Origin: Dyella tabacisoli | Lineage (GTDB): Bacteria > Pseudomonadota > Gammaproteobacteria > Xanthomonadales > Rhodanobacteraceae | DNA: 64,000 nt | NCBI RefSeq assembly: GCF_003350925.1 | Contig: NZ_KZ857173.1 | Span: 186,001 to 250,000 of the forward strand | Direction: 5' to 3' | Shown here: one piece after another, positions 35,785 through 46,684 of the stretch | Layout: every line of letters begins with the position of its first letter | Position numbering within the stretch: position 1 is the first letter of the stretch | Made by a program: the position numbers and the translations under genes | The notes under the pieces: model-generated | The model's database searches: none | What the model saw: only the letters and a program-made list of their open reading frames with translations | What the model was told of the DNA's origin: nothing

Positions 35785-36552
35785 TCAAAACCTCACCAGC
35801 AGTACCAGCGCAATGCCCAAGGCAAGCGCTGCTGCCGTCACAATCAACCACCAGACTTCGCCGCGAGGGCCGGCGTCTTCTTCTGGCAGATGTTCGGGGG
35901 CTGCCGGCGGCATGACAATTTCGGGTTCTAGCTCCATGCCCGGCGCATCGACCACAAAGCGGTGCATGGCGATACCCAACTGATCGCCTGGTTGCAAAGT
36001 TGCCTGCTGAACCTCGACTCCATTAACGCATAAAGGGTAGCGTGGCGAGGACGGCCCCAGCTCAAGCAGCAACTGGCCGTCGCGCCAGAAGATCCGCAAT
36101 GCAGCGTTCTCCCCTTGCGGCAATTCCAGCGGATAACGCCCCATCGCCCCCAGTGTCAGGGTGTCCTGCAAGGACAACACGCGGCCCGACAACGGCCCCG
36201 CCACTGCACGTAAAGCGACCGTGCAACGCCCTTGCTCGGACACGGGTATGGGTGCGCGCGGCATGGTCGGCTCATCCGCGCAAAGCAACATGCGGCAATC
36301 GCCCACGCTCAATATATCGCCCGCGCGCAACAGCGTTCGCTCACGCACCGGCCGGGCATTCACATAGATGCGGCCAGCACCAGGCAGCAAGTGCAACACG
36401 ATGCCCCGGCGATCTTGCTGGATGCGCAAATGATGGGCATGTGCCTGATGGGCCGCCAGCACCAAATCGTTATCGGGCGCGCTTCCCACACTGAGCACAC
36501 CTTGCTTCCAGTGGAAATCCTCGCGGGCCGAGTGAGGGAATTCAATGCGCAT
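35785..36552 (-). CDS. FHA-domain protein with C-terminal membrane anchor
   Basis: 255 residues from the ATG at 36552. The N-terminal part (about 10-100) has the forkhead-associated pattern: VLSVGSAPDNDLVLAAHQAH then HHLRI, followed by IYVNARPVRERTLLRAGDIL. FHA domains bind phosphothreonine peptides. A second similar beta-rich region (about 115-215; LTLGAMGRYPLELP ... VNGVEVQQATLQPGDQL) may be a further, degenerate FHA domain. A single transmembrane helix ends the protein (VWWLIVTAAALALGIALVLL), so the domains face the cytoplasm. No kinase gene is next to it. Longer open frame upstream is antisense to the divergent gene at 36652 and is ignored. Confidence 0.8.
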   Translation of the reverse strand: MRIEFPHSAREDFHWKQGVLSVGSAPDNDLVLAAHQAHAHHLRIQQDRRGIVLHLLPGAGRIYVNARPVRERTLLRAGDILSVGDCRMLLCADEPTMPRAPIPVSEQGRCTVALRAVAGPLSGRVLSLQDTLTLGAMGRYPLELPQGENAALRIFWRDGQLLLELGPSSPRYPLCVNGVEVQQATLQPGDQLGIAMHRFVVDAPGMELEPEIVMPPAAPEHLPEEDAGPRGEVWWLIVTAAALALGIALVLLVRF

Positions 36553-36651
36553 CGGTGAACCGTTCGATAGACGGCGGGACTCTAACAGATGACCGCGATT
36601 GTCCGGCATACCGTTATCCTTATGCCATTGCCCCAAACAGCGGAGTTCGTG

Positions 36652-36927
36652 ATGCCTAAGATTGACATACGCCAGCCACACCACCTTTCGCTCGCCCAGG
36701 CGCGTGCCGAAGTCGAGCAGGTGGCTGCGCGGATGCATGAGAAATTCGGCATCGAAGGGCAGTGGCAAGGCGAGACCTTCAGCTTCAGCCGTTCCGGCGT
36801 GAGCGGCACGATTGCCGTCGAAAGCGATGCCGTCCAGGTCAAAGCCGAGCTGGGCATGATGCTGGCGCCGCTCAAGGGCATGCTTGAGCAGGAGATCCAG
36901 CGCAAGCTGGATGAGCATTTCGCTTGA
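36652..36927 (+). CDS. Polyhydroxyalkanoic acid system family protein (PHA granule region type)
   Basis: 91 residues. The sequence MPKIDIRQPHHLSLAQARAE ... VAARMHEKFGI ... VSGTIAVESDAVQVKAELG ... APLKGMLEQEIQRKLDEHF matches the small family found with polyhydroxyalkanoate granule genes but also widely elsewhere in proteobacteria. The function is not known. CGGAG lies six bases before the ATG. No PHA synthase or phasin gene is in the window, so a storage role cannot be concluded. Confidence 0.8.
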   Translation: MPKIDIRQPHHLSLAQARAEVEQVAARMHEKFGIEGQWQGETFSFSRSGVSGTIAVESDAVQVKAELGMMLAPLKGMLEQEIQRKLDEHFA

Positions 36928-37010
36928 TGATTCTTTAACCAAACCATATTCCGTGGCATAATCGTCTGCTTACGCGGCCACAACGGCCGCACACGCACCC
37001 ACCGGAACGC

Positions 37011-37229
37011 ATGGCCAAAGACGACGTCATTGAAATGGAAGGCACGGTTTTAGAGACCCTGCCCAACACCATGTTTCGCGTGCAGCTTGAGAATAAGCAC
37101 GTGGTAACCGCCCATATTTCCGGTCGCATGCGCAAGCACTACATTCGCATTCTTACCGGCGACAAGGTGAAGGTCGAAATGACCCCATACGACCTTACCA
37201 AGGGTCGTATCACCTATCGCATGAAATAA
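37011..37229 (+). CDS. infA: Translation initiation factor IF-1
   Basis: 72 residues, a single OB-fold: [19 protein letters not shown] ... [18 protein letters not shown]. It blocks the ribosomal A site during initiation and aids IF-2/IF-3. Position beside clpA/clpS is the usual one in gammaproteobacteria; here clpA is convergent with it. A REP-like repeat and a terminator follow. Confidence 0.98.
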   Translation: MAKDDVIEMEGTVLETLPNTMFRVQLENKHVVTAHISGRMRKHYIRILTGDKVKVEMTPYDLTKGRITYRMK

Positions 37230-37235
37230 AACCAT

Positions 37236-37311
37236 GTAGGAGCCCACCTGTGTGGGCGAAAATCAACGGTGCAGTCTTACCGTAGTTTTCGCGCACAGCC
37301 TGCGCTCCCAC
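37236..37311. repeat. REP-like inverted repeat pair downstream of infA
   Basis: Two inverted copies of one unit: GTAGGAGCCCACCTGTGTGG at the left, and on the opposite strand GTGGGAGCGCAGGCTGTGCG at the right. Each unit itself folds as a short hairpin. GTAGGAGCGCAC-type units are a familiar dispersed repeat in Xanthomonadales and pseudomonads. ACCATGTA occurs at both edges (37231-37238 and 37310-37317) and could be a target duplication or chance. Confidence 0.7.
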
Positions 37312-37316
37312 CATGT

Positions 37317-37345
37317 AAAGAGGCCGCGCAATGCGCGGCCTCTTT
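37317..37345. terminator. Bidirectional terminator between infA and clpA
   Basis: AAAGAGGCCGCGC / GCGCGGCCTCTTT, perfect 13-bp stem with a three-base loop and short T/A runs on both strands. Serves convergent infA (+) and clpA (-). Confidence 0.88.
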
Positions 37346-37369
37346 TGCTTTCCTCAATACGCGGAAGCC

Positions 37370-39640
37370 TCAGAACACCGTGGCTGGCAGCTTCTCCGCC
37401 GCCTCGGTATTTACCTGCAGTTCACCATCGTGCACGCTCAGCATGACCTTGCCGCCATCGGCCAACTTGCCGAACAGCAACTCGTCGGCCAGCGCACGCT
37501 TTACCTTCTCCTGAATCACGCGAGCCATCGGACGCGCACCCATTTGCGGGTCGAAACCATGCTCGGCCAGCCAGCGACGGGCATCGGCATCGACATCCAG
37601 CGTCACGTGCTTCTCGGTCAATTGCGCCTCCAGCTCGAACAGGAACTTGTCGACGACGCGCAGAATGTGGTCGAAATCCAATGCATTGAACTGAATGATC
37701 GCATCGAGACGGTTGCGGAATTCCGGCGTAAAGCTACGGCGAATCACTTCCATGGCATCCGTTGCATGGTCTTGTTTGACAAAACCGATGCCCCGACGCG
37801 ATGCCTGTTGTGCACCGGCATTGGTGGTCATCACCACCACCACGTTCTTGAAGTTGGCCTCGCGGCCATTGGTATCGGTGAGCACGCCGCGATCCATGAC
37901 TTGCAGCAGCACATTGAACACATCCGGGTGTGCCTTCTCGATCTCATCGAGCAACAAAACCGCGTGCGGATGCTTGGTGACCGCCTCGGTCAACAAACCG
38001 CCTTGATCGAAACCTACATAGCCCGGAGGTGCGCCAACCAGACGCGATACCGAATGCGCCTCCATGTACTCCGACATGTCGAAACGAATCATTTCGATGC
38101 CAAGCTGCATCGCCAGTTGCTTGGTGACCTCGGTTTTGCCCACACCGGTAGGGCCGGCCAACAAGAAGCAACCAATGGGCTTGGAAGGGTCAGCCAACCC
38201 CGAGCGGGCCATCTTGATCGACGCAGCCAACGCTTCGATCGCTGCATCCTGACCAAACACGACCATTTTCAGATTGCGCTCAAGGTTGCGCAGCACGTCG
38301 CGATCGGACGCTGAAACCTGCTTGGCCGGAATCCGTGCCATCTTCGCCACGATGTACTCGACCTCGGGCACATCTACCTTACCGGTACGCTGATCTTCCG
38401 GCAGCAAGCGCTGACGCGCACCCGCCTCATCGATTACGTCAATGGCCTTGTCAGGGAGCAGGCGATCGGGGATGTGCTTTACCGATAAATCCACCGCCGC
38501 TTTCAACGCCTCGTTGGTGTAGGCAACGTTATGGTGCTCCTCGAAGCGGGAGCGCAGCCCCTTCAGAATCTCGAAGCTGTCAGCCACGGTCGGCTCCACC
38601 ACGTCGATCTTCTGGAAGCGACGCGCCAGGGCACGGTCTTTTTCGAAAATGCCGCGAAACTCTTGGAAGGTGGTCGAGCCGATGCAGCGCAATTCACCCG
38701 AGGCCAGCATCGGCTTGATGAGATTACTGGCGTCCATGGTGCCGCCGGAAGCCGAGCCGGCACCGATGATGGTGTGAATTTCGTCGATAAACAGGATCGC
38801 GCCCGGCTGCTTTTTCAGTTGCGCAATCACGGCCTTCAAGCGCTTCTCGAAGTCACCGCGATACTTGGTGCCAGCCACCAGCGCGCCCAGATCAAGCGAC
38901 CAGATGGTGGCGCCATCCAATACCTCGGGCACTTCGCCATCGACGATGCGTTTAGCCAGGCCTTCGGCCAGGGCTGTCTTGCCCACACCGGCCTCCCCGA
39001 CGTAGAGCGGGTTGTTTTTACGGCGGCGGCATAGCACCTGGATGGTGCGCTCGATTTCGTCCTGGCGGCCGATCAATGGATCGATTTTGCCTTCCAGTGC
39101 CAGTTCGTTGAGGTTGCTGGCGTATTCGTTGAGCGGGTTGCCCTTGGGTTCACCGCCCTCCTCGCTTTCACGTTCGCCGCCCGGTGCGTTCGAGGTCGGC
39201 TCATCACCGATCTTGGCAATGCCATGCGAGATGTAATTGACCACGTCCAGCCGCGTGATCTCCTGCTGATGCAGGAAATACACCGCATGCGAATCCTTCT
39301 CGCCAAAGATCGCCACCAGCACATTGGCGCCGGTAACCTCTTTACGGCCAGAGGACTGCACGTGATAGACCGCACGCTGCAATACACGCTGGAAGCCAAG
39401 CGTGGGCTGAGTATCCCGCTCGTCGCCGTGCGGCAGCACCGGCACGGTTTCGGCGATGATCTTTTCAAGCTCGGTGGTCAGGCGCGGCAGATCCGCGCCG
39501 CAGGCACGCAAAGCGCCCAGAGCTGACTGATTTTCGGTAAGCGCGAGCAATAGATGCTCCACGGTCATGAACTCGTGGCGCTGCTCGCGGGCCTGCTTGT
39601 AGCACTGGCCGATAGTGACTTCGAGATCCTTGCTAAACAT
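37370..39640 (-). CDS. clpA: ATP-dependent Clp protease ATP-binding subunit ClpA
   Basis: AAA+ unfoldase that feeds substrates to ClpP, with ClpS as N-end-rule adaptor. 756 residues: N-domain with two Clp repeats ([20 protein letters not shown] onward), first AAA+ module with Walker [11 protein letters not shown] near residue 215 and Walker [14 protein letters not shown], second module with [10 protein letters not shown] and [15 protein letters not shown], and a C-terminal domain. It lies 63 bp downstream of clpS and ends before the shared terminator with infA. Confidence 0.97.
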   Translation of the reverse strand: MFSKDLEVTIGQCYKQAREQRHEFMTVEHLLLALTENQSALGALRACGADLPRLTTELEKIIAETVPVLPHGDERDTQPTLGFQRVLQRAVYHVQSSGRKEVTGANVLVAIFGEKDSHAVYFLHQQEITRLDVVNYISHGIAKIGDEPTSNAPGGERESEEGGEPKGNPLNEYASNLNELALEGKIDPLIGRQDEIERTIQVLCRRRKNNPLYVGEAGVGKTALAEGLAKRIVDGEVPEVLDGATIWSLDLGALVAGTKYRGDFEKRLKAVIAQLKKQPGAILFIDEIHTIIGAGSASGGTMDASNLIKPMLASGELRCIGSTTFQEFRGIFEKDRALARRFQKIDVVEPTVADSFEILKGLRSRFEEHHNVAYTNEALKAAVDLSVKHIPDRLLPDKAIDVIDEAGARQRLLPEDQRTGKVDVPEVEYIVAKMARIPAKQVSASDRDVLRNLERNLKMVVFGQDAAIEALAASIKMARSGLADPSKPIGCFLLAGPTGVGKTEVTKQLAMQLGIEMIRFDMSEYMEAHSVSRLVGAPPGYVGFDQGGLLTEAVTKHPHAVLLLDEIEKAHPDVFNVLLQVMDRGVLTDTNGREANFKNVVVVMTTNAGAQQASRRGIGFVKQDHATDAMEVIRRSFTPEFRNRLDAIIQFNALDFDHILRVVDKFLFELEAQLTEKHVTLDVDADARRWLAEHGFDPQMGARPMARVIQEKVKRALADELLFGKLADGGKVMLSVHDGELQVNTEAAEKLPATVF

Positions 39641-39703
39641 CCGGACCGTCTCCGCTTAGATGGCTGCGGCGCGTTGCCGCGATGGCTACAACGTGGGGGG
39701 CGA

Positions 39704-40030
39704 TCAGAGTTTTTCCATAGTGCACAGTAAAGGATGTTGATTTGCGCGCGAATATTCGTTCACGTGAGTGACCTTAGTCTCAGCAACCTCCCGTGTAAAT
39801 ACACCACAAACACCCTTGCCTCGGGTATGCACATGCAACATCACTTGCACGGCTTGCTCCTGATCCAGGTTGAAGAAACTGCGTAACACTTCGACCACGA
39901 AATCCATGGGGGTGAAATCGTCATTCAGCAGTAGCACCTGGAACAGCGGTGGCCGCGCCACCTCCGGACGGGAGGTTTCCAGCGCCAGACCGTGTCCGGT
40001 GCCTTGTTCGTTTTCGGGTTCGTGGGCCAT
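39704..40030 (-). CDS. clpS: ATP-dependent Clp protease adaptor ClpS
   Basis: Delivers N-degron substrates to ClpA. 108 residues from the ATG at 40030, the natural start ([10 protein letters not shown]...); an extension to 40222 is open but would run into the divergent nudJ region. Conserved: [20 protein letters not shown] (Asn-Asp-Asp that bind the N-terminal amine) and the [20 protein letters not shown] segment with the His-x2-Gly part. First gene of clpS-clpA. Confidence 0.96.
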   Translation of the reverse strand: MAHEPENEQGTGHGLALETSRPEVARPPLFQVLLLNDDFTPMDFVVEVLRSFFNLDQEQAVQVMLHVHTRGKGVCGVFTREVAETKVTHVNEYSRANQHPLLCTMEKL

Positions 40031-40175
40031 GGTGACTATGTAGTAGAGCGTGGTTAAAAGTATACCGCTGCGGCAATGGGACTTAAGTCCTATCGCCGCA
40101 ATAAACGGCAAGCCACTCCTAGGTAATGGCACAATGTCGTCTTTTCCAGGGCTACCGCCCTCGGCACACCGACTC

Positions 40176-40664
40176 ATGGCCGATTCTTTGACTCCCCGCG
40201 CTGTCTGGTCTCCGCATGTCACCGTGGCATGCGTGGTCGCCGATGGCGATCGTTATTTAATCGTCGAGGAACTGGTCAACGGCCGCCTCGTCTACAACCA
40301 GCCGGCCGGGCACCTCGAAAATGGCGAGAACCTGGCCAGTGCGGCCCTGCGTGAAACGCTGGAAGAAACCGGCTGGACCATACAGCTTGAGCACTTGATC
40401 GGCGTGCACCAATGGCGCAGCACGGAGCATGGCGACAGCGTCCTGCGTTTCAGCTTTGCCGGCCAGCCGCTTAGCCATGATCCACTCAGGCCGCTGGATA
40501 CCGGCATCAGCCGGGTCTTATGGCTTACCCGTGCCGAAATTGCCGCACTCGGCGCGCAATTGCGCTCTCCTTTGGTGCTGTTGAGCATCGACGCCTGGCT
40601 CGCCGGCCAACGATTGCCGTTATCGGTGCTCAATAGCCAGCTAACGGAGGATCCTTACCCGTGA
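40176..40664 (+). CDS. nudJ: NUDIX hydrolase, NudJ-like
   Basis: 162 residues. The Nudix box [20 protein letters not shown] (REtLEETG form) is intact near residue 45-67. NudJ of E. coli hydrolyses HMP-PP and nucleoside di- and triphosphates. The name is supported by context: nudJ-mnmA-hflD is the order in E. coli. The start ATG at 40176 is preferred over 40050, which would invade the clpS promoter. Its stop codon overlaps the GTG of mnmA (GTGA). Confidence 0.9.
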   Translation: MADSLTPRAVWSPHVTVACVVADGDRYLIVEELVNGRLVYNQPAGHLENGENLASAALRETLEETGWTIQLEHLIGVHQWRSTEHGDSVLRFSFAGQPLSHDPLRPLDTGISRVLWLTRAEIAALGAQLRSPLVLLSIDAWLAGQRLPLSVLNSQLTEDPYP

Positions 40665-41812
40665 AGGTCATGTTGGGCATCTCCGGCGGGGTGGATTCCT
40701 CCGTAGCGGCACTGCTACTGCAGCAGGCCGGCTTTACGGTCGAAGGCCTGTTTATGCAGAACTGGGAAGAAGACGACCGCGACGGCCCCTGCACCACCGA
40801 CGCAGACCGTAAGGACGCCGTCGCCGTCTGCGGCCGGCTGGGCATTCCGTTTCACGCCCGCAATTTTGCTGCCGAATACTGGGACGGCGTGTTCGAGCAT
40901 TTCCTTGCTGAATACCGCGCCGGCCGCACGCCAAACCCCGATGTGTTGTGCAATCGTGAAATCAAGTTCAAGACGTTTCTGGACGAGGCGCATGCCTTGG
41001 GGGCAGCCAAGATCGCTACCGGCCATTACGCCCGGATCGACCAGCGCGACGGGCGTTACCGCCTGCTGCGCGCGCTCGATGCCAGTAAGGATCAAACTTA
41101 CTTCCTGCATGCGCTGGGTCAACAACAACTTGCTGCCACCCTGTTTCCACTCGGTGATATAGAGAAAACCCAAGTACGCCGAATGGCCTTGGAAGCGGCG
41201 TTACCGACGCACGCCAAAAAGGATTCCACCGGTATTTGTTTTATCGGCGAGCGCGACTTTCGTAGTTTCCTGTCCCAATACATCCCAGCCCGTCCGGGAG
41301 CCATGCGCACCCCCGACGGCGCGACCATCGGCGAACACCAAGGCGTGATGTATTACACCCTGGGGCAACGCAATGGCTTGGGCATTGGCGGTCGCCAAGG
41401 CGCCAGCAGCGAACCGTGGTACGTGGTCGGCAAAGATGTCGCGGCCAACGTACTCTATGTTGCCCAAGGCGGTGAGAACCATTGGCTGCATTCGCGCCGA
41501 CTGCGTGCCGAAACGCCTAGCTGGGTCGCTGACGAGGCTCCGGCCGGCGAATTTCGCTGCACCGTGAAGACCCGCTATCGCCAGCACGACCAGAGCTGTA
41601 CGGTGCATGTGCTAAGTGATGGCGTTGAAGTGCATTTCGATGAACCGCAGCGCGCTGTAACTCCAGGCCAATCGGTTGTGTTTTATGACAACGAGGCCTG
41701 CCTCGGCGGCGCGGTGATCGAGGTCACCGATGCGCCATTTGGTGGCTGGACCGATAACGTCGGCAGCATTCCCTTCTCTTCCGTAACAAGCGAGTCAGTC
41801 CACGGTGTTTGA
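40661..41812 (+). CDS. mnmA: tRNA-specific 2-thiouridylase MnmA
   Basis: Adds sulfur to U34 of tRNA-Lys, -Glu and -Gln. 383 residues from the GTG at 40661 (overlapping the nudJ stop); ATG at 40670 is an alternative. The ATP-pyrophosphatase loop [15 protein letters not shown] is at the N-terminus, the catalytic Cys pair lies in [11 protein letters not shown] and [13 protein letters not shown], and the [10 protein letters not shown] segment is conserved. Followed by hflD at 10 bp. Confidence 0.96.
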   Translation: MKVMLGISGGVDSSVAALLLQQAGFTVEGLFMQNWEEDDRDGPCTTDADRKDAVAVCGRLGIPFHARNFAAEYWDGVFEHFLAEYRAGRTPNPDVLCNREIKFKTFLDEAHALGAAKIATGHYARIDQRDGRYRLLRALDASKDQTYFLHALGQQQLAATLFPLGDIEKTQVRRMALEAALPTHAKKDSTGICFIGERDFRSFLSQYIPARPGAMRTPDGATIGEHQGVMYYTLGQRNGLGIGGRQGASSEPWYVVGKDVAANVLYVAQGGENHWLHSRRLRAETPSWVADEAPAGEFRCTVKTRYRQHDQSCTVHVLSDGVEVHFDEPQRAVTPGQSVVFYDNEACLGGAVIEVTDAPFGGWTDNVGSIPFSSVTSESVHGV

Positions 41813-41822
41813 AGCTTTTGCC

Positions 41823-42446
41823 ATGAATGAAGAGCGCGTGCTCGCTCTCGCCGGCCTGTTCCAGGCCACCTCCCTAGCGCAGCAACTGGCCAATGACGGG
41901 CGTTGCGACGAGGGGGCTATGGATGCCAGCCTGGGCAGCATCTTCCGTATCGATGCCCCATCCGTAGTCGATGTGTATGGCGGTGTTTCCGGGGTCCGCC
42001 TGGGCCTGCGCAACCTGATCGCCCAGCTTGACGAGAACGGTCGCGACATGGCGATCACCCGTATGGCTGTCACCGTCATACGCCTCGAACGCAATCTGGC
42101 GCGCCAACCCGATTTATTGAACAAGCTGCAGCAAGGCATTGTTTCCGCGCAACGCCAGGTGGAGCACTTCGGCATAGGCTCGACCCAGGTGGTCAGCCGA
42201 CTGGCCGAGCTGTACTCGTCCACTTTGTCCACGTTAAAGCCACGTGTGATGGTCACCGGCAACCCGCAGCAGTTACAGCAAATGAACATGGTCGAACGCG
42301 TCCGCGCCAACCTGCTCGCCGCCGTGCGATCAGCCGTATTGTGGCGTCAGGTCGGTGGCCGCCAATGGCAGCTGGTCCTGTACCGCCGCCAATGCAGCAT
42401 GCTGGCTCGCGGACTGCTTACGGGCACTACGCTGGATAACGGCTGA
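41823..42446 (+). CDS. hflD: HflD family protein (high-frequency lysogenization)
   Basis: 207 residues, helical, peripheral membrane protein. In E. coli it lies between mnmA and purB and interacts with the lambda CII regulator; its normal cellular role is not known. Recognised from position and the N-terminal MNEERVLALAGLFQATSLAQ and the ERNLARQPDLLNKLQQGI helix. The ATG at 41823 is chosen over a GTG at 41805 that overlaps mnmA. purB does not follow here; a divergently oriented LysR gene converges instead. Confidence 0.9.
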   Translation: MNEERVLALAGLFQATSLAQQLANDGRCDEGAMDASLGSIFRIDAPSVVDVYGGVSGVRLGLRNLIAQLDENGRDMAITRMAVTVIRLERNLARQPDLLNKLQQGIVSAQRQVEHFGIGSTQVVSRLAELYSSTLSTLKPRVMVTGNPQQLQQMNMVERVRANLLAAVRSAVLWRQVGGRQWQLVLYRRQCSMLARGLLTGTTLDNG

Positions 42447-42481
42447 GTCCATACCCTGCTCCATTGCCAGCCGGATGAGGG

Positions 42482-43414
42482 CTAAGGCTCGTCAATAAGC
42501 TTCAGGCCCGGTCGCTGTCGGGCGAGTTTGCGCAGCAGCTCGGCAAAGGTCTGCAGATCGTTACGCCATGGCGAGGCTTCACGCCAGTACAAGGCAATCT
42601 CCCGACCGGGAGCCTGGCCCTTGATCTTCGTCAGCACGATGCCCGGCATCGAGGCCAGGCGGTCATGGGCCAGAACTGGCACCAGAGCGTAGCCGCCACG
42701 CAAGCTGACCAGGGCCGCCAGACTTTCCAGACTGACGTCCTGCACATGGCCATTATCGGTGGCATCGCCAGGCAAGCCATCGGCGTGACTTTCACTCATC
42801 AAGGTCGCCTCACCCGCATCGAGTTGCTCCAGGGCCACGCTGCGACGGCTGGCCTGCGGATGATCGGCGCGAAACATCAGCTCCCACGGCTCGAAAAACA
42901 ATGGCCGCATGGCCAAGCCACTCGCAGCGGTGGCAGGCGGCCCCAACACCGCATCGAGCTCGCCCTCGTGCAAGCGGCGCAGCAAACCTCGCGGCTTGCC
43001 CTCGGAAAGACTCAGACGCACGCCGGGAAAATGCTGCGGAAAGGGGCCGATCAAATGCGGTAACAAATACGGCCCCAACGTGGCCGGCACACCTAGCCGT
43101 AGTTCACCGCCAAACGCGACCTCGCCCGCACGGGCAGCCTGCTGCAAATGCTCGGCAGCCGCCAATACCGCGTCGATCTGTTCGAGCAGGCGCTGACCGC
43201 CCGCCGTGGGCACGATGCGTCGCCCACCGCGTTCGAACAACGGCGATCCCAGCGCTTGCTCGACCTTTTGCACCTGATGCGACAACCCCGACGGGCTGAT
43301 GTGCATCGCCCGCGCCGCGCTGTTGAAACTGCCATGGCGATGCACGGCTTGGACCAAGGCCAGGTCACGTATCGAAACCGCTGAGAGGGACATCGAAATC
43401 ATCGAACGCTGCAT
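42482..43414 (-). CDS. LysR-family regulator, OxyR-like without the redox cysteines
   Basis: 310 residues from the ATG at 43414 (43393 also possible; no clear Shine-Dalgarno sequence for either). N-terminal winged helix-turn-helix: LALVQAVHRHGSFNSAARAM ... SPSGLSHQVQKVEQALG. The effector domain looks OxyR-like, including LRLGVPATLGPYLLPHLIGPF, but no cysteine occurs anywhere in the protein; where OxyR has its peroxide-sensing Cys pair this protein has SHADGLPGDATDNG. It should not respond to peroxide through a disulfide. Divergent from acnA with a gap of about 270 bp, so acnA is the obvious candidate target, but no binding site was identified. Confidence 0.85.
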   Translation of the reverse strand: MQRSMISMSLSAVSIRDLALVQAVHRHGSFNSAARAMHISPSGLSHQVQKVEQALGSPLFERGGRRIVPTAGGQRLLEQIDAVLAAAEHLQQAARAGEVAFGGELRLGVPATLGPYLLPHLIGPFPQHFPGVRLSLSEGKPRGLLRRLHEGELDAVLGPPATAASGLAMRPLFFEPWELMFRADHPQASRRSVALEQLDAGEATLMSESHADGLPGDATDNGHVQDVSLESLAALVSLRGGYALVPVLAHDRLASMPGIVLTKIKGQAPGREIALYWREASPWRNDLQTFAELLRKLARQRPGLKLIDEP

Positions 43415-43687
43415 GTCGTCATATGCGTTTGTCTGGCGAGGCGCGCAGCCCCAAGCTATGCGGCGCAGCATCAGGCACGGCGCACGCCTGGTGAGTGGCG
43501 ACCAGTGAAGCGCGATTCTAATGCCTGAAGTTGATATCTGCTGCCTCAAGCACCTTCAATCCGTTCGCGGCAACCACAGTTTGGGCGATAATCGCGTTCT
43601 TTAGGTCGCCGCAAGCCAACTTTCGGACAGCGCGCCCGCATTGCCCCACACCTATCCCAGCCGCAGGATCCAGCCAGGAGTTATCTG

Positions 43688-46438
43688 ATGAAAGATTCAT
43701 TTTCGGTACGCGACAGTCTCGAAACCGATGGCAAGCGCTACGCCTTTGCCAGCCTGACCAAACTCGGTCAGCGTTTCGATCTCAAACAGTTGCCCTACTC
43801 GCTGAAGATCCTGCTGGAGAACCTGCTGCGCCATGAGGATGGCGTCAACGTGACCGCGAAAGAGATCGAAGCGGTAGCGAACTGGAACGCCAAGGCCGAG
43901 CCCGACACCGAGATTTCCTTCATGCCCGCCCGCGTGGTGCTGCAAGACTTCACCGGCGTGCCTTGCGTGGTCGATCTGGCCGCGATGCGCGATGCCGTGG
44001 TCAAGCTCGGCGGCGATGCAACCCAGATCAATCCGCTGGCACCGGCCGAACTGGTTATCGACCACTCCGTACAGGTCGATGCGTACGGTTCGTCCAGCGC
44101 GCTGGAGAAAAACGTCGAGATCGAGTTCGAGCGCAACCAGGAGCGTTACTCGTTCCTGCGCTGGGGCCAGAAAGCATTCAATAACTTCAAAGTGGTGCCG
44201 CCGCGCACCGGCATCGTGCATCAGGTGAACCTGGAGCATCTGGCCCGCGTGGTCTTTACTGCCGACAAAGATGGCGAAAGCTGGGCTTACCCAGACACGG
44301 TGTTCGGCACCGACTCGCACACCACCATGATTAACGGCATCGGCGTGCTGGGCTGGGGCGTCGGCGGTATCGAGGCCGAGGCGGCCATGTTGGGTCAGCC
44401 ATCGTCGATGCTGATTCCGCAGGTGGTTGGCTTCAAGCTCAGCGGCAAGCTGCCGGAGGGCGTGACCGCAACCGATCTGGTGCTTACCGTGACCCAGATG
44501 CTGCGCAAGCTGGGCGTGGTGGGCAAGTTCGTCGAGTTCTTCGGCGACGGCCTCAAGCACCTGCCGCTGGCCGATCGCGCCACGATCGCCAACATGGCGC
44601 CGGAGTACGGCGCGACCTGCGGCATCTTCCCGATCGATCAGGAGGCGCTGAACTATATGCGTCTGTCCGGCCGAAGCGCCGAGCAGATCAGCCTGGTCGA
44701 GGCTTATGCCAAGGCTCAGGGCATGTGGCACGACGAGCACAGCATCGAGCCGCGCTTCACCACCACCCTGGAGCTGAACCTGGCCGACGTGCGGCCATCA
44801 CTGGCCGGGCCCAAGCGCCCGCAAGACCGGGTACTGCTCGAAGGCGTCAAGCAGAGCTTCCATGACGCCGTAGGTCCGCTCACTGCCAACCGCAAGCCGA
44901 AGAACGGCGATACCGCGAACTTTGCCAACGAAGGCGGCGCTACCGCCATCGGCAATTCAGCCAATGCCATCACCAATGGCGGCGTGCGGGTAGAAAAAGA
45001 CGGCCAGACCTTCGTGCTGGGTGACGGTGCGGTGGTCATCGCGGCCATCACTTCCTGCACCAATACGTCCAACCCGGCGGTGATGTTGGGTGCCGGCTTG
45101 CTCGCCAAAAAGGCCGCCGCCAAAGGCCTGACCTCCAAGCCATGGGTGAAGCCCTCGCTCGGGCCGGGCTCGCTGGTGGTTACCGACTATCTGGAAAAAA
45201 CCGGCCTGTCGAAAGAGCTGGAGAAAGTCGGCTTCTATGTGGTCGGCTACGGCTGTACGACCTGTATTGGCAATTCCGGCCCGCTGCCGACCGAAATCAG
45301 CAAAGGTATTGCCGAGGGTGACCTGGCCGTGGCGTCAGTGCTTTCCGGCAACCGCAACTTCGAGGGCCGCGTGCATCCCGAAGTAAAGATGAACTACCTG
45401 GCCTCACCGCCGCTGGTGGTCGCGTACGCGCTGGCTGGTACGCTGGACATCGACCTGACCAAGGACGCGCTCGGCATCGGCAACGACGGTCAGCCGGTGT
45501 ATTTGAAAGATATCTGGCCAAGCAACAAAGAAATCTCCGACACCATCGCCGGCGCGATCAACCCGGCCATGTTCGAGAAGAACTACGCCGACGTGTTCAA
45601 GGGCGACAGCCGCTGGAACCAGATCGCCTCCCCGGATGGCGCCCTGTTCAAGTGGGATGACTCCACCTATATCAAGAACCCGCCCTATTTCGACGACATG
45701 AGCGCCGAGCCGGGCACGATCGAAGACATCCACGGCGCCCGCGCGCTGGGCTTGTTCGGCGACTCGATCACCACCGACCACATTTCACCGGCCGGCTCGA
45801 TCAAGAAGGACAGCCCGGCGGGCCGCTTCCTGATCTCCAAAGGCGTGGATGCGAAGGATTTCAACTCCTACGGCTCGCGTCGCGGCAACGACGACGTGAT
45901 GGTACGCGGCACCTTCGCCAACATCCGCATCAAAAACCTGATGCTCAATGGCGTGGAAGGCGGCTACACCCTGCATGTACCGAGTGGCGAACAGCTAGCT
46001 ATCTACGACGCCGCGATGAAGTACAAGGCCGAAAAGACCCCGCTGGTCGTGCTGGCCGGCAAGGAATACGGCACCGGGTCCTCGCGTGACTGGGCTGCCA
46101 AAGGCACCTTGCTGCTGGGCGTGAAAGCCGTCATCACCGAGAGCTTTGAGCGCATTCACCGCTCCAACCTGGTCGGCATGGGCGTACTGCCCTGCCAGTT
46201 CCAGGACGGTGAGAATGCACAGTCGCTGGGCCTGACCGGCACGGAGAGCTTCGATATCGTCGGCCTGGAAGGCGGCGAATCGAAGGTGGCCCAGGTCACC
46301 GCCACCGCCACCGACGGCAGCAAGAAGCAGTTCACTGTGAAAGTGCTGCTGCTGACGCCGAAGGAACGCGAGTTCTTCCGCCACGGCGGCATCCTGCAAT
46401 ACGTTCTGCGCCAGTTGGCCAGCAAAAAGACGGCCTGA
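43688..46438 (+). CDS. acnA: Aconitate hydratase A
   Basis: Citrate-isocitrate isomerisation in the TCA cycle, [4Fe-4S]-dependent. 916 residues; AGGAG lies seven bases before the ATG. Cluster-ligand Cys residues lie in [15 protein letters not shown] and [13 protein letters not shown], and the C-terminal swivel domain carries [17 protein letters not shown] and the [15 protein letters not shown] segment. The AcnA/IRP form, not AcnB. In Xanthomonas campestris an aconitase gene is known as rpfA, but its form and identity with this gene cannot be settled here. Confidence 0.97.
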   Translation: MKDSFSVRDSLETDGKRYAFASLTKLGQRFDLKQLPYSLKILLENLLRHEDGVNVTAKEIEAVANWNAKAEPDTEISFMPARVVLQDFTGVPCVVDLAAMRDAVVKLGGDATQINPLAPAELVIDHSVQVDAYGSSSALEKNVEIEFERNQERYSFLRWGQKAFNNFKVVPPRTGIVHQVNLEHLARVVFTADKDGESWAYPDTVFGTDSHTTMINGIGVLGWGVGGIEAEAAMLGQPSSMLIPQVVGFKLSGKLPEGVTATDLVLTVTQMLRKLGVVGKFVEFFGDGLKHLPLADRATIANMAPEYGATCGIFPIDQEALNYMRLSGRSAEQISLVEAYAKAQGMWHDEHSIEPRFTTTLELNLADVRPSLAGPKRPQDRVLLEGVKQSFHDAVGPLTANRKPKNGDTANFANEGGATAIGNSANAITNGGVRVEKDGQTFVLGDGAVVIAAITSCTNTSNPAVMLGAGLLAKKAAAKGLTSKPWVKPSLGPGSLVVTDYLEKTGLSKELEKVGFYVVGYGCTTCIGNSGPLPTEISKGIAEGDLAVASVLSGNRNFEGRVHPEVKMNYLASPPLVVAYALAGTLDIDLTKDALGIGNDGQPVYLKDIWPSNKEISDTIAGAINPAMFEKNYADVFKGDSRWNQIASPDGALFKWDDSTYIKNPPYFDDMSAEPGTIEDIHGARALGLFGDSITTDHISPAGSIKKDSPAGRFLISKGVDAKDFNSYGSRRGNDDVMVRGTFANIRIKNLMLNGVEGGYTLHVPSGEQLAIYDAAMKYKAEKTPLVVLAGKEYGTGSSRDWAAKGTLLLGVKAVITESFERIHRSNLVGMGVLPCQFQDGENAQSLGLTGTESFDIVGLEGGESKVAQVTATATDGSKKQFTVKVLLLTPKEREFFRHGGILQYVLRQLASKKTA

Positions 46439-46462
46439 TTCCCCGGCTGTGATCCATAAAAG

Positions 46463-46487
46463 AACCGCCCTGGAATTCGGGGCGGTT
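46463..46487 (+). terminator. Terminator after acnA
   Basis: AACCGCCC pairs with GGGCGGTT around a nine-base loop, followed by TTCTTTTG; A-rich on the other side. It lies 24 bp after the acnA stop. Confidence 0.82.
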
Positions 46488-46684
46488 TTCTTTTGCCCGC
46501 TATACAAACATAGGACATACGCGGCGAATCATCGTCCCGCAGGCGTGATTCCTGGCGCGAACCTCGCTGCGGCGCGGCTTGCCGCTGTACTTCAGCGTAT
46601 GCTCCAATGCCTCTCCGTGTTGATGCCAGATGCCTGCCATCGCCATCATTATCGGGTTATCGAAACTGGAGCTTGGGATCAAAC

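Noticed and set aside
37331-38314. 327-codon plus-strand frame antisense to clpA
   Set aside because: Mirror of conserved ClpA codons.
43697-44740. 347-codon minus-strand frame antisense to acnA
   Set aside because: Mirror of a conserved enzyme; no start signals.
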